DNA of 64,000 nucleotides from Maribacter zhoushanensis (GTDB taxonomy: Bacteria; Bacteroidota; Bacteroidia; Flavobacteriales; Flavobacteriaceae), in the NCBI RefSeq assembly GCF_029350975.1, contig NZ_JARKMR010000002.1:744001-808000 (forward strand), written 5' to 3'. Positions 26,216 to 35,429 of the stretch are shown here, piece by piece. Position numbers and translations under genes: made by a program. Positions within the stretch are counted from its first letter, which is position 1; each line of letters opens with the position of its first letter. The notes beneath the pieces were generated by a model. That model was not told where the DNA came from and did not search any database. It worked only from the letters and a program-made list of their open reading frames with translations.

Positions 26216-26986
26216 ATGAAACGATTTTTTATAGGTGCTTCTTTATTCCTTTTAGGATTAAGCACAATTCAGGCTCAGAAAAAAAGTGAATTGATTGAGC
26301 AAAATCAAGAATTAAAATTTAAACTAGATTCTATTTCTAAAATGGTAAGCACATCTCAACGTAATGAGAAACTTGCAGACCAACGCTCAGATGAATACCA
26401 GTCTCAAGTAACAGAATTGCAAGATGCAAATGCTACGTTAATGAAGAACTTAAATAGTTTTGCTGCATTATCTAGTCAGAATTCAGAGAATATCAATAAA
26501 ACCATGGCTGCCTTAGAAAGAAAAGAAAAGCAGCTAAAAGGGGTAACCGATGCCGTTGCCAGTAATGATTCTACGGCGGTTGTAATATTGACCAATGCAA
26601 AACAAGTACTAGGCGAAAACGCAAAAGTTGGTGTAACCGAGGGTTCTGTAGTTATTTCAGAAAAGTTAGACTTCTTCTTTACAGATGGTGTTGGTATTAA
26701 CCCTTCTAGCGAATCTAGAACTTGGATCGAGAATGTAGCTAAGGTTGCAAATGCAAATCCAAAAAGTGTCATTACAGTTGCAAGCCTTAATATTACAGGT
26801 GAAATGAATATAGCATTACAGCAAGCCACTGCTATTGCCAGTATTTTAATTAAAGATTTTGGCGTTAACGGAGAAAGAATTGTAGCTGTTGGGCAAGATG
26901 GTGGCTTACGTGAATCACTACAAATAAAGTTTCAACCAGATTATAAAGCATTTTATGATATGGCGAAGGGAGACGCTAAAAATTAA
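26216..26986 (+). CDS. Degenerate OmpA-like exported protein
   Basis: 256-aa protein with a signal peptide (KRFFIGASLFLLGLSTIQAQ), a coiled-coil region (about residues 22-110) and a C-terminal domain clearly related to the OmpA lipoprotein at 19199: the two share the tail pattern QATAIASILIKDFGVN...IVAVG and end in a similar D-x-FYxM segment. Here the peptidoglycan-contacting Asp and Arg are missing (GEMNIALQQATAI instead of DNWDLSVKRATAV), as is the NRRTRI segment, and there is no lipobox. It probably no longer grips the cell wall. The ATG at 26216 is preferred because it gives the signal peptide; the frame extends upstream to a TTG inside the previous gene. Confidence 0.75.
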   Translation: MKRFFIGASLFLLGLSTIQAQKKSELIEQNQELKFKLDSISKMVSTSQRNEKLADQRSDEYQSQVTELQDANATLMKNLNSFAALSSQNSENINKTMAALERKEKQLKGVTDAVASNDSTAVVILTNAKQVLGENAKVGVTEGSVVISEKLDFFFTDGVGINPSSESRTWIENVAKVANANPKSVITVASLNITGEMNIALQQATAIASILIKDFGVNGERIVAVGQDGGLRESLQIKFQPDYKAFYDMAKGDAKN

Positions 26987-27068
26987 TTTTAAGCATTTCA
27001 TCGATAAACCACTATACTAATTGAGAAATTTGGACGTTCTTATTTCGTAAATAATAACTAATTAAAAA

Positions 27069-27587
27069 ATGAACTCCGACCAAATTTTTCAACTTTTCGC
27101 TTATTTAATACCCTCAGTTATTACTGGTGCCATTGCTTTCTATTTTTTTAGAATGCACACTAATAATGAAGAAGGAAGAAGGCGTTTTCTATTACATAAA
27201 GATTCACAAAAAGACACATTACCCGTACGTTTACAAGCTTATGAGAGAATGGCGTTATTTTTGGAACGCATAGCAATACCTAGCTTGGTAGTTCGTGTTG
27301 CTCCACAAAGCGATGATAAAAACGCTTATGAAAATCTATTGATTAAAAGCGTTGAAACTGAATTTGAACATAACCTTTCTCAGCAAATCTATATGACAGA
27401 TGAATGCTGGAACGTTATCAAAGCTGCAAAAAGTGCTACGATACAAATGATTAGAAAAGCAGCCATGAGTAATACAGAAACTGCAGATAAATTAAGAGAA
27501 GATATCCTTAATGAAACTATGGATAAAACTTCACCTTCAGCTACTGCCCTATCTTTTGTAAAAAGAGAAATTGGCGATTTATGGTAG
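27069..27587 (+). CDS. Conserved hypothetical protein with one N-terminal membrane helix
   Basis: 172-aa protein not assigned to a characterised family. An N-terminal hydrophobic helix (about residues 9-27, FAYLIPSVITGAIAFYFFR) is followed by a charged, helical cytoplasmic domain containing LPVRLQAYERMALFLERIAIPSLVVRV and QIYMTDECWNVIKAAK. The composition suggests a membrane-tethered helical protein; I recall close relatives in many Flavobacteriaceae but no function. It is 82 bp after the OmpA-like gene and ends at a bidirectional terminator. Confidence 0.7.
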   Translation: MNSDQIFQLFAYLIPSVITGAIAFYFFRMHTNNEEGRRRFLLHKDSQKDTLPVRLQAYERMALFLERIAIPSLVVRVAPQSDDKNAYENLLIKSVETEFEHNLSQQIYMTDECWNVIKAAKSATIQMIRKAAMSNTETADKLREDILNETMDKTSPSATALSFVKREIGDLW

Positions 27588-27612
27588 TTGATTAAATAGT
27601 CTTTACAAGAAT

Positions 27613-27642
27613 AAAAAAGCTTTCCATATGGAAAGCTTTTTT
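27613..27642. terminator. Perfect bidirectional terminator
   Basis: 30-bp perfect palindrome: 15-nt arm AAAAAAGCTTTCCAT followed by its exact complement ending in six T residues. It lies between convergent genes ending at 27587 (+) and 27680 (-) and can serve both. Confidence 0.9.
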
Positions 27643-27679
27643 CGTTTTATATCATTACCAATGAACTACATTATAATAT

Positions 27680-28594
27680 TTATTCATGCTCGTTGGGTTC
27701 AATAGGATTCGTTTCTTCATTCTTATTCTTTGCATAAAGGTAACCCCGCTTCCACCACAGTGTCATTTTTGCCTTATCAAAAATTAAAGAATTAGTTGTT
27801 AAAATAGTAGGTGTATAAAATAAATTGATGATTGCATTTTTTTGATTGGCAACCAATTTTCCGATTCTAATATTCTGATGTTCTATTCGATCTAAAATAA
27901 AACTCATCATTGTTGTGATCAGCTCAAAAGGATTACGCGAAGCTACCCTATTCATGTAGTTGACCTCTGTATGAAGCACAACGACATCTACTTCTGTAGC
28001 ACCTCTTTTTATTGCTTCTTCAATAGGTACAATACTACCTAAGCCACCATCGGCATATTCGCAGTAGTTTTTGCGTACCAAACTCATAAATGGTGTATAG
28101 TTCGCCGATATCCAAATCCAATCACAATAATCTTCATAAGTACAATCTTTAATAGACTTGTACTCTACTTGATTCAATGAAAGATTAGACACAGTTATTA
28201 CAACATCAGAATCACCGTTCTTTAGAGTTTCAAACTCTTCTATTGTTAAACTATTTTCTATTAGCTTACGCAAGTTTTCACTTTCGCCAAAGGTCTTTTT
28301 ACCGGTCATGAAGTTTCTAAACACGTTCCAATGATTAATTGAAATTTCTTCATTACCACGAATATTCTTTACTAAAAAAGGACAGTTATTAAATATACTT
28401 TTCTGATTAACATTAGAATATATTTCTTTGATCTTATCTAGTTTGCCTAGTGCTAAATGAGAGATAAGTAGACTACCGGTAGAAGTACCCACAAAAATAT
28501 CATACTTTCTTCCTTCTTCTTGAATAAGGTATTGGGCAACGCCACCTGCAAAGGCTCCTTTACTACCACCACCAGAAATAACTAATGCTTTCAT
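27680..28594 (-). CDS. Patatin-like phospholipase
   Basis: 304-aa serine lipase or acyl hydrolase with a Ser-Asp dyad. Motifs: oxyanion loop SGGGSKGAFAGG at the N-terminus, nucleophile elbow GTSTG (Ser near residue 40) and catalytic Asp in DGG (EYADGGLGS). No signal peptide, so it is predicted cytoplasmic or peripheral to the inner membrane. It starts 2 nt after the stop of the M1 peptidase gene, so the two form an operon. The C-terminal 40 residues are basic and aromatic, possibly contacting membrane. Confidence 0.88.
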   Translation of the reverse strand: MKALVISGGGSKGAFAGGVAQYLIQEEGRKYDIFVGTSTGSLLISHLALGKLDKIKEIYSNVNQKSIFNNCPFLVKNIRGNEEISINHWNVFRNFMTGKKTFGESENLRKLIENSLTIEEFETLKNGDSDVVITVSNLSLNQVEYKSIKDCTYEDYCDWIWISANYTPFMSLVRKNYCEYADGGLGSIVPIEEAIKRGATEVDVVVLHTEVNYMNRVASRNPFELITTMMSFILDRIEHQNIRIGKLVANQKNAIINLFYTPTILTTNSLIFDKAKMTLWWKRGYLYAKNKNEETNPIEPNEHE

Positions 28595-28596
28595 TA

Positions 28597-30666
28597 TTAA
28601 TTTAATTTCGTTTTAAGATAACGCAAATCTGATGAATTTAGTTGATTTACAATCTTTTCAATTTCTTTTTTCTGTTCTTGGTCGCTCCACAAGGTATCAA
28701 ATAACTTTCTCGCATAATTTCTAAACTGCCAAGAATGATGGTTGGTCGCCTTTATTACATTAGCATACGCATCTCCATTAAGCGCTTTTATTTCTGAAAG
28801 GTATTGAAAAGCTGTTTGTCGTATTTCTGGATTATAAATATCACTAGTATAACCAACAAGCTCTCGATGAAAATAAACATTTTCTGTAGGTCTATAGTCG
28901 GGCGTAAACAAAGCTAATGTTAACCAAAGTAACCGCACATTCTTATTTGGTAAACCAACTATGTTTTTAGTTTTTTCTAAATAAATACTTCTATTATAGT
29001 CATAACTACTCCACAAATTATAAAGCATGAGTTCGTTAGTAATGTAACTATCATCCAATAACAACGGCTCAACCAATTCTTTTGAAACCTCTGGAATCTC
29101 GCTCATTTTCTGAGCTGCAAATTGTCGTATTCTTATATCATCGCTTGCAATTAAAGAAGAAAGTTCCAATTCAGAAATATCATCTTTTAACTTGAGTAAT
29201 TCAAGCTTTAGTCTAGTAGTAAGTTCTGGGTCCTTTAAAATTTCAGATGAAATAAAAGTACTTTCATCATCATGTTTTAGAGTATAAAACATTTTTAATG
29301 AAGCGTTATTTTTCATCAAAAAGAGTTTAGCGCTCTCTTCAGGAAAATTTTTTCCTTTCAACCAAACCTCTTTAAATTCACTCAAATCTTTTCCACTCGT
29401 CTCTTCCATCACATCCATAAAATCGGCAACAGTCACATTTTGGTACTCAAATTTATCCAAGTATGTTTTTATACCTTCTTTAAAAGCAGTTTCACCTATT
29501 TTATCTTTTAAGACGGCTAAAGCCCAAGCTCCTTTTTCATAGAACGTAAGACTACTAGCTTTGGGGTTCAATAAACTCTCTCCTTCTCCCCTTTCAGATA
29601 TCTCGTGTAATGTTTTAGCCGTGTCAAATAATTTCCAATAGAAATAATCATCACCAAAAACTTCTTTTTCAGCCAAATATGCATAGTATGTAGCAAAGCC
29701 TTCATGCAACCAATGATGTTCGCTATTCTTTTCCGTCACCAAGTTACCAAACCATTGGTGTGCTAATTCATGCGCATTGATATTCACATAATTTCTATCA
29801 ACAAATGAAGTGGAATCAATAACATAGGCATCAGAGAAAAAAGTAGCGCTTGTATTCTCCATGCCTGCATATAAAAAATCATGTACAGGCACCTGTTTAT
29901 AATCTTGCCAAGGGTACTCTACACCAATTTCATTTTCTAAAAAGTCAAAAATTTTTTTAGTGTATCTATATGTAGGTTCAACTTTTAGACTATCATTAGG
30001 ATAATAGTAATTTTCAATCGTTACACCGCTTTCAGATTCTAAAACTTGCTTATCATAATTACCAATAGCAAAAGCCAATAAATAACTACTCATTGGTTTT
30101 TTCATATCAAATATCCAAATGGGATCTTCATCCGCAAGGTTAGTCTTCATGAGTAAATGACCATTTGCAATAACTTGGTATTTCTTAGCAACTTCAATAG
30201 TCAGGTCAAATTCTATCTTTTCTTCCATGTCATCAAAACTAGGAAGCCAATGGCTCGTATATTTTCCTTGACCTTGAGTCCATATTTGTTCATTGCCTTC
30301 TAAATCATCATCCCAACCAATAAAATAGACTGTTTGTTTAGGCTTGGCTATATATTCAATCATCAGTTTATGCGATTCTCCCTCTTTGAATTTATGTTTA
30401 ATGGAAATCGTCTTTTCTGTGGTTGTAAAATCTGCCTTTTCTCCGTTGAGTTCTACTTTTGAAATAGCTATATTCTTTGCATCAAGAAATACAGAATCAA
30501 CATTTTGCAATACATTAAAACGATAAATTACTCCGCCTTTAATCGTTTTCTCTTTGGGTATTGGGCTCAGATAGACCTTAGCTTTAATGAAATCTACTTT
30601 ATCTTGATGTTGACCATAAGAATAGAAACAAAAACAAAGAATAAAGGCTAAAACTATTTTTTTCAT
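28597..30666 (-). CDS. M1 family metallopeptidase (aminopeptidase), exported
   Basis: 689-aa zinc aminopeptidase. The signal peptide (KKIVLAFILCFCFYSYGQ) predicts a periplasmic or envelope location. The substrate-amine motif GMEN is present (YAGMENTSATFF), and the zinc site HELAH is intact with His299, Glu300 and His303 and the third ligand Glu322 (WLHEGFATYY). A helical, HEAT-like C-terminal region of about 230 residues follows. Transcribed before the patatin gene. It is the intact counterpart of the inactive-looking M1-like domain at 10485-13334. Confidence 0.92.
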   Translation of the reverse strand: MKKIVLAFILCFCFYSYGQHQDKVDFIKAKVYLSPIPKEKTIKGGVIYRFNVLQNVDSVFLDAKNIAISKVELNGEKADFTTTEKTISIKHKFKEGESHKLMIEYIAKPKQTVYFIGWDDDLEGNEQIWTQGQGKYTSHWLPSFDDMEEKIEFDLTIEVAKKYQVIANGHLLMKTNLADEDPIWIFDMKKPMSSYLLAFAIGNYDKQVLESESGVTIENYYYPNDSLKVEPTYRYTKKIFDFLENEIGVEYPWQDYKQVPVHDFLYAGMENTSATFFSDAYVIDSTSFVDRNYVNINAHELAHQWFGNLVTEKNSEHHWLHEGFATYYAYLAEKEVFGDDYFYWKLFDTAKTLHEISERGEGESLLNPKASSLTFYEKGAWALAVLKDKIGETAFKEGIKTYLDKFEYQNVTVADFMDVMEETSGKDLSEFKEVWLKGKNFPEESAKLFLMKNNASLKMFYTLKHDDESTFISSEILKDPELTTRLKLELLKLKDDISELELSSLIASDDIRIRQFAAQKMSEIPEVSKELVEPLLLDDSYITNELMLYNLWSSYDYNRSIYLEKTKNIVGLPNKNVRLLWLTLALFTPDYRPTENVYFHRELVGYTSDIYNPEIRQTAFQYLSEIKALNGDAYANVIKATNHHSWQFRNYARKLFDTLWSDQEQKKEIEKIVNQLNSSDLRYLKTKLN

Positions 30667-30691
30667 GCAAATTAATAAGCTAGTAGAAAAT

Positions 30692-30699
30692 CAAATTTA
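30692..30699 (-). promoter_or_regulatory. -7 box TAAATTTG of the M1 peptidase/patatin operon
   Basis: Reverse-strand TAnnTTTG match 25 bp before the ATG at 30666. A second match, TAGATTTG at 30716-30723, lies 16 bp further upstream and could be an alternative -7 box or supply the -33 TTTG. Confidence 0.45.
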
Positions 30700-30744
30700 A
30701 TACTTTAGTTTGTCGCAAATCTACCTAAAGCCTATTTTAGTGCC

Positions 30745-32850
30745 ATGAACGCAAACTTCTTGCAAACTCCCGTTGTGTACTTAAAAGGTGTTGGTCCTAA
30801 TAGAGCCGAAACCTTAAAGTCTGAATTAGGAGTAAGCACTTACCAAGACTTGCTGAATCTTTTCCCTAATCGGTACATTGATAAAACCCAATATTATAAA
30901 ATAAGTCAATTACAACGTAGCAGTGCCGATGTTCAGATTATTGGAAAAATCGTTCATTTAAAAACAGTAGAGCAAAAAAGAGGTTCGCGTTTAGTAGCTC
31001 GTTTTAAAGATGATACAGGTGAAATAGAATTGGTTTGGTTTCGTGGTCAAAAGTGGTTACGAGAGAATTTAAAACTAAATGTACCATATGTCATTTTTGG
31101 AAAATGCAACTGGTACAACGGTACATTTTCAATGCCACATCCAGAGATGGAACCTTTGAAAGCGCACGAACAAGGTACCAAGGTGTACATGCAACCCGTA
31201 TACCCATCTACAGAAAAGTTAAGTAATAAAGGAGTTACCAATAAAGTCATCAGTAAATTGATGCAGCAACTATTTATTGAAATCAACGGTAAATTCACGG
31301 AAAGCCTATCCGATAAATTACTGCACGACCTTAAATTATTGAACAAAAGCGAAGCAATGTTCAATATTCACTTTCCTAAAAGTCAAGAATTATTGGCAAA
31401 AGCGCAATGGCGTTTAAAGTTTGAAGAGCTCTTTTATATTCAGCTACAACTCATTGGTAAAAATGTTTCTCGAAAGAAAAAGATAAAGGGCTTTCCCTTC
31501 AATGAAGTAGGCGAATATTTCAAAGACTTTTATTCAAATAAATTGCCTTTTGAACTTACCGGAGCGCAGAAACGAGTCATAAAAGAAATACGCTCAGATC
31601 TAGGAAGCAATGCCCAAATGAACCGTTTATTACAGGGAGATGTAGGTTCTGGTAAAACCATTGTAGCGGTAATGACCATGCTTTTGGCTATTGATAACGG
31701 ATTTCAAGCATGTTTAATGGCACCCACAGAAATTCTTGCCAACCAGCATTTTCAAGGTATCTCTGAGCTACTTGAAGGCACTGAAATCACCTGTGCTTTA
31801 CTTACTGGTTCCGTTAAGAAATCGGCACGTAAACCAATTCACGAACAATTAGAAAATGGAGAATTAAGTATACTTATTGGTACCCATGCCCTTTTAGAGG
31901 ATAAGGTAAAATATAAGAATTTAGGAATAGCCATTATTGATGAGCAGCACCGTTTTGGAGTTGCCCAACGTTCTAAATTATGGCACAAAAATGAGTTTCC
32001 ACCTCACATATTGGTAATGACAGCAACACCAATACCTAGAACATTAGCCATGAGTTTGTATGGCGATTTAGATATTTCGGTCATTGATGAATTACCACCT
32101 GGTCGTAAACCTATCAAGACTGTACACCGCTATGACGCCAATAGATTAAAAGTTTTTAGATTTATACGTGATGAAATTGAAAAAAGCAGACAGATATATG
32201 TCGTCTACCCATTAATTCAAGAGTCTGAAGCCATGGACTATAAAGATTTAATGGATGGCTACGAAAGTATAGCGCGTGATTTTCCACAGCCAAAATATCA
32301 AATATCCATTGTTCACGGACAAATGAAACCGGCGGATAAGGAATTTGAAATGAACCGTTTTGTACAAGGTGAAACACAAATAATGGTTGCCACCACCGTA
32401 ATTGAAGTTGGTGTAAATGTGCCTAATGCATCGGTTATGATTATTGAAAGTGCAGAACGATTCGGGCTTTCGCAACTACATCAATTACGTGGTCGTGTTG
32501 GTCGTGGTGCCGATCAAAGTTTTTGTATTCTAATGACAAGTCATAAATTATCTACAGAAGCTAAAACTAGATTAGAAACCATGGTAGCCACTAATGACGG
32601 GTTTGAAATTGCAGAAGTAGATTTAAAACTTCGCGGACCCGGAGATATTATGGGTACCCAACAAAGTGGATTGTTGAATCTAAAAATAGCTGATATCGTA
32701 AAGGATAACGACATCTTAAAATCGGCTCGCTATTACGCATTACAATTGTTAAAAGAAGATCCTTCACTAAGCAAACCAGAGAATCTAATTATTAGACACA
32801 TGTATGCCCAGTTGGTGAGGCATAAGAATATCTGGACTTATATTAGTTAA
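30745..32850 (+). CDS. recG: ATP-dependent DNA helicase RecG
   Basis: 701-aa superfamily 2 helicase that reverses stalled forks and processes recombination intermediates. N-terminal wedge/OB domain (VVYLKGVGPNRAETLKSELGV, IGKIVHLKTVEQKRGSRL), then helicase motifs: GDVGSGKTIVAVM (Walker A), DEQHRFGV (DExH variant, here DEQH), TATPIPRT and QLRGRVGRG. The C-terminal region GDIMGTQQSGL is diagnostic of RecG. Length is standard. Its last codons overlap the convergent lipoprotein gene by 8 bp. Confidence 0.96.
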   Translation: MNANFLQTPVVYLKGVGPNRAETLKSELGVSTYQDLLNLFPNRYIDKTQYYKISQLQRSSADVQIIGKIVHLKTVEQKRGSRLVARFKDDTGEIELVWFRGQKWLRENLKLNVPYVIFGKCNWYNGTFSMPHPEMEPLKAHEQGTKVYMQPVYPSTEKLSNKGVTNKVISKLMQQLFIEINGKFTESLSDKLLHDLKLLNKSEAMFNIHFPKSQELLAKAQWRLKFEELFYIQLQLIGKNVSRKKKIKGFPFNEVGEYFKDFYSNKLPFELTGAQKRVIKEIRSDLGSNAQMNRLLQGDVGSGKTIVAVMTMLLAIDNGFQACLMAPTEILANQHFQGISELLEGTEITCALLTGSVKKSARKPIHEQLENGELSILIGTHALLEDKVKYKNLGIAIIDEQHRFGVAQRSKLWHKNEFPPHILVMTATPIPRTLAMSLYGDLDISVIDELPPGRKPIKTVHRYDANRLKVFRFIRDEIEKSRQIYVVYPLIQESEAMDYKDLMDGYESIARDFPQPKYQISIVHGQMKPADKEFEMNRFVQGETQIMVATTVIEVGVNVPNASVMIIESAERFGLSQLHQLRGRVGRGADQSFCILMTSHKLSTEAKTRLETMVATNDGFEIAEVDLKLRGPGDIMGTQQSGLLNLKIADIVKDNDILKSARYYALQLLKEDPSLSKPENLIIRHMYAQLVRHKNIWTYIS

Positions 32851-34039
32851 TTATATTGACAAAATCCGGTGAATAAGGCAATTCTACTTCTCTTAAAATA
32901 TTACCATAAAAATCACAATAGAGCAATAAACCTATATCATCAGGTCTAGAATTATTGCACCCTATTATTACTACTTCATTCTCAAAATCTAAAGAACAAT
33001 TAATTACCGCATATGATTCATTGTATCTCTCAACTAAATGAGTATAAATTTCTTCAAATTTAACATTCAAATCAACAATTTTATTTTCCCTAAAATTGAA
33101 TAATATAGGTGTAAATGCAGACAAAGTATTGAACTCTAAAGTAGGTTTATAAAAAACCATTTGATTGTCGGAAAAAGAAGTTTTAAATATATAATTTCCA
33201 TTATACTCTGAAAACACATTGTTATTTCCCTCATTAATCAATGTGTTGGTCTTAATATCATATACTTTATAATCACCATTGATATATGTTAAGTAAAGCG
33301 TATCTGAGTTTATGGTTGCAAAATTGAAACTTGAGTCCATTTCAAACATTAATGGTTCTTGATTTCTATCTAAATCAACTAACCATAATTCTTTGTTTAA
33401 AGTAATATTCTCGTCTTGCACCTCTCTAAACTTGAAACCAAGAAAGTAATTGCCAAATAATTTAGAATTATAAAGTGGTCCGTTCCCTAATAAAAATTCA
33501 TTACAACTTTCATCCGTATTATTCCAAGAATTCAAATAAAGAGGTACATCAACACTATATAAAGAATTTAAGTAGGTATGTACAAAATAATTTTCTGAGC
33601 CGCTAATACCAGCCTGACTAGAAGCAGGAAGATTTAAAGGGTCGCAAAAACCATCTAACACAAAAGTATTGGATTCAATAAAATTAAATTGTGAAATTTT
33701 AGCTTGATATCCTGTATCCATATTATAATCTAATGAACCATGTGTAAAAATACCATCATAAAAACTGACATTTGAAGATCCAAAATTTCCTAAATCCAAT
33801 GTTTCGGACAAATTTGTTATTTCAACATTATCAGAAAGAGAATTTATCTTCATCCCATAATAATATCCAACGTTCTTGCTAATTGCAACTAAGGTAGGAA
33901 ATGAAACTTCCTCAACCACTTCTTCATCTTCAATAATTTCTTCCTCAACAATAACATCTGGTGTTATGGGGTCAACAGAATCATCACTACAAGAAATAGA
34001 CAAAATGGCTGATATTATTAAGGTCAGTTTTATTTTCAT
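32843..34039 (-). CDS. Unknown surface lipoprotein (paralogue 2 of 2)
   Basis: 398-aa lipoprotein with signal ending in the lipobox SISC (Cys17), followed by SDDS. A Ser plus acidic run right after the Cys is the type of export signal known to carry flavobacterial lipoproteins to the cell surface. The next 30 residues are very acidic (VEEEIIEDEEVVEE). The body is rich in beta-type residues and repeats such as LYLTYINGDYKVYDIKTN, suggesting a beta-propeller-like fold, but I recognise no family. It starts 1 nt after the stop of its paralogue; the two share a similar C-terminal segment (VIIGx...DFxGNIL). AT-richer than the neighbours. Function unknown. Confidence 0.75.
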   Translation of the reverse strand: MKIKLTLIISAILSISCSDDSVDPITPDVIVEEEIIEDEEVVEEVSFPTLVAISKNVGYYYGMKINSLSDNVEITNLSETLDLGNFGSSNVSFYDGIFTHGSLDYNMDTGYQAKISQFNFIESNTFVLDGFCDPLNLPASSQAGISGSENYFVHTYLNSLYSVDVPLYLNSWNNTDESCNEFLLGNGPLYNSKLFGNYFLGFKFREVQDENITLNKELWLVDLDRNQEPLMFEMDSSFNFATINSDTLYLTYINGDYKVYDIKTNTLINEGNNNVFSEYNGNYIFKTSFSDNQMVFYKPTLEFNTLSAFTPILFNFRENKIVDLNVKFEEIYTHLVERYNESYAVINCSLDFENEVVIIGCNNSRPDDIGLLLYCDFYGNILREVELPYSPDFVNIIN

Positions 34040-34040
34040 A

Positions 34041-35228
34041 CTATTTAATTATTTGAATGGGCAAAATAGGAATCATTTGTTTATTTAAAATGTTACCTGT
34101 AAAATCAACTGTAAACACACCTTGAGATTGGAATTCTGCACCCAATTGATTCTCTACTCCTACAATAATTGTTTCAGTTTTAGAATCAACACTAAAGCAC
34201 TTTATAAATGGTCTCCAAGGTCCAATTTCATCATCTTCAAATTGAGTTGGTTCCTCACTAAACTGAATAATGGTAACTTGACCAGTTTCTAAATCTAAAA
34301 CTACTGGGAGCGCCAGCTCTGCACTTGGAGCAGGAGGAGTAAAATATGAGATTACTTTATTGTTAACAACTATCTGATCATACCTTTTATTGGTAAATCC
34401 AGGGTCTAAATAATTTGATTCTCCAGGTATACTTAATTCTTCAAAAGAGTTAGAATTCAAATTATATTTATAATTAAAATCCTGCCCAAAAAGATAACAA
34501 TCTTTTGAGCTATCTGTTATTAAATTGTACCTGTCAGATTTAAAGTTGGAACTGTTTTCAATAATTTCTAAACTATCAAGATTAATTGACACTAATGAAA
34601 CTTCACCTTCATTGATAAAAAAATCTGGAAGTCTTAAAAAGTAAACAATATTCCCAATTAATTCAACCTGAAATTTTCCATACTCAGCTGATATAAATCT
34701 ACCAACATTGAGTTCAGATTCCTGATTAGTTTCAAAGTTTATAATTTTCAATTTATATTCTAGAGAATCATCGTTGCTATCATAGGTAGAATCATCTCTA
34801 TATAGAAAATAAAATGAACGTTCATAGTGCCAATAAGACCATTCATTAGTTGGTATATGAGGCATATTAATTTTTAAAATTTGATTGGTTTTAAAATCTT
34901 TATAGTAAAAAGAGTTATCAACATTAAAATTATTCTCTCTTAAGGTTATACCATACTCATTAGCAAAATAATCCCTATAGTTTAAAATATCTATGCCAGT
35001 TTCAGAAATTAAATTAGAGTAGCTATTTGGGTCATAGTCATTATCATAATTCTCATATTCATATAATTCTTGGCTTGCTGTTCCTCCGTTTATATTTAAA
35101 TCATAATATCTTCCAATAATTCTATAACCTAAATCAGAACTAGAAGAATTATTTTCAAAATCTTCAGCGCTATCCTTATCACAAGAAATAAACAAAATGG
35201 CCAATACCAGTACGGTCAGTTTTTTCAT
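34041..35228 (-). CDS. Unknown surface lipoprotein (paralogue 1 of 2)
   Basis: 395-aa lipoprotein with lipobox LFISC (Cys16) followed by DKDSAEDFE, an acidic surface-export-type signal. The rest is rich in Asn, Tyr, Ser and Asp, with repeated short segments of about 45 residues that look like blades of a propeller (for example FYYKDFKTNQILKINMP, GNIVYFLRLPDF). No catalytic motif is seen. It is the first gene of a two-gene unit with the paralogue just downstream. No promoter could be assigned with confidence; the closest is CAAACTTT near 35274. Function unknown: adhesion or ligand binding is a guess. Confidence 0.75.
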   Translation of the reverse strand: MKKLTVLVLAILFISCDKDSAEDFENNSSSSDLGYRIIGRYYDLNINGGTASQELYEYENYDNDYDPNSYSNLISETGIDILNYRDYFANEYGITLRENNFNVDNSFYYKDFKTNQILKINMPHIPTNEWSYWHYERSFYFLYRDDSTYDSNDDSLEYKLKIINFETNQESELNVGRFISAEYGKFQVELIGNIVYFLRLPDFFINEGEVSLVSINLDSLEIIENSSNFKSDRYNLITDSSKDCYLFGQDFNYKYNLNSNSFEELSIPGESNYLDPGFTNKRYDQIVVNNKVISYFTPPAPSAELALPVVLDLETGQVTIIQFSEEPTQFEDDEIGPWRPFIKCFSVDSKTETIIVGVENQLGAEFQSQGVFTVDFTGNILNKQMIPILPIQIIK

Positions 35229-35400
35229 GTCAGAAATTTAGCACTAAAAAAAGAAGTACGAAACTCAATAAAACAAACTTTAGATAAAAAGACATTTTAC
35301 CCTTATAAGCGGTACTATCAATCTGTCAAAATATCACAACTTTCCCGTTGAACATCGTAATTTTCAAGTGTGTTAATTTCCAAGAAATCCTTGATTTTAA

Positions 35401-35408
35401 TAGATTTG
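35401..35408 (+). promoter_or_regulatory. -7 box TAGATTTG of the leuCDAB operon
   Basis: Perfect TAnnTTTG match 21 bp before the leuC ATG. The resulting leader is too short for a peptide attenuator. Confidence 0.6.
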
Positions 35409-35429
35409 TGTACTTAGATTATATAGAAC

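Noticed and set aside
35229..35429. Leader-peptide attenuator or riboswitch before leuC
   Set aside because: The -7 box lies 21 bp before the ATG, leaving no room for a leader; no terminator/antiterminator pair is seen.
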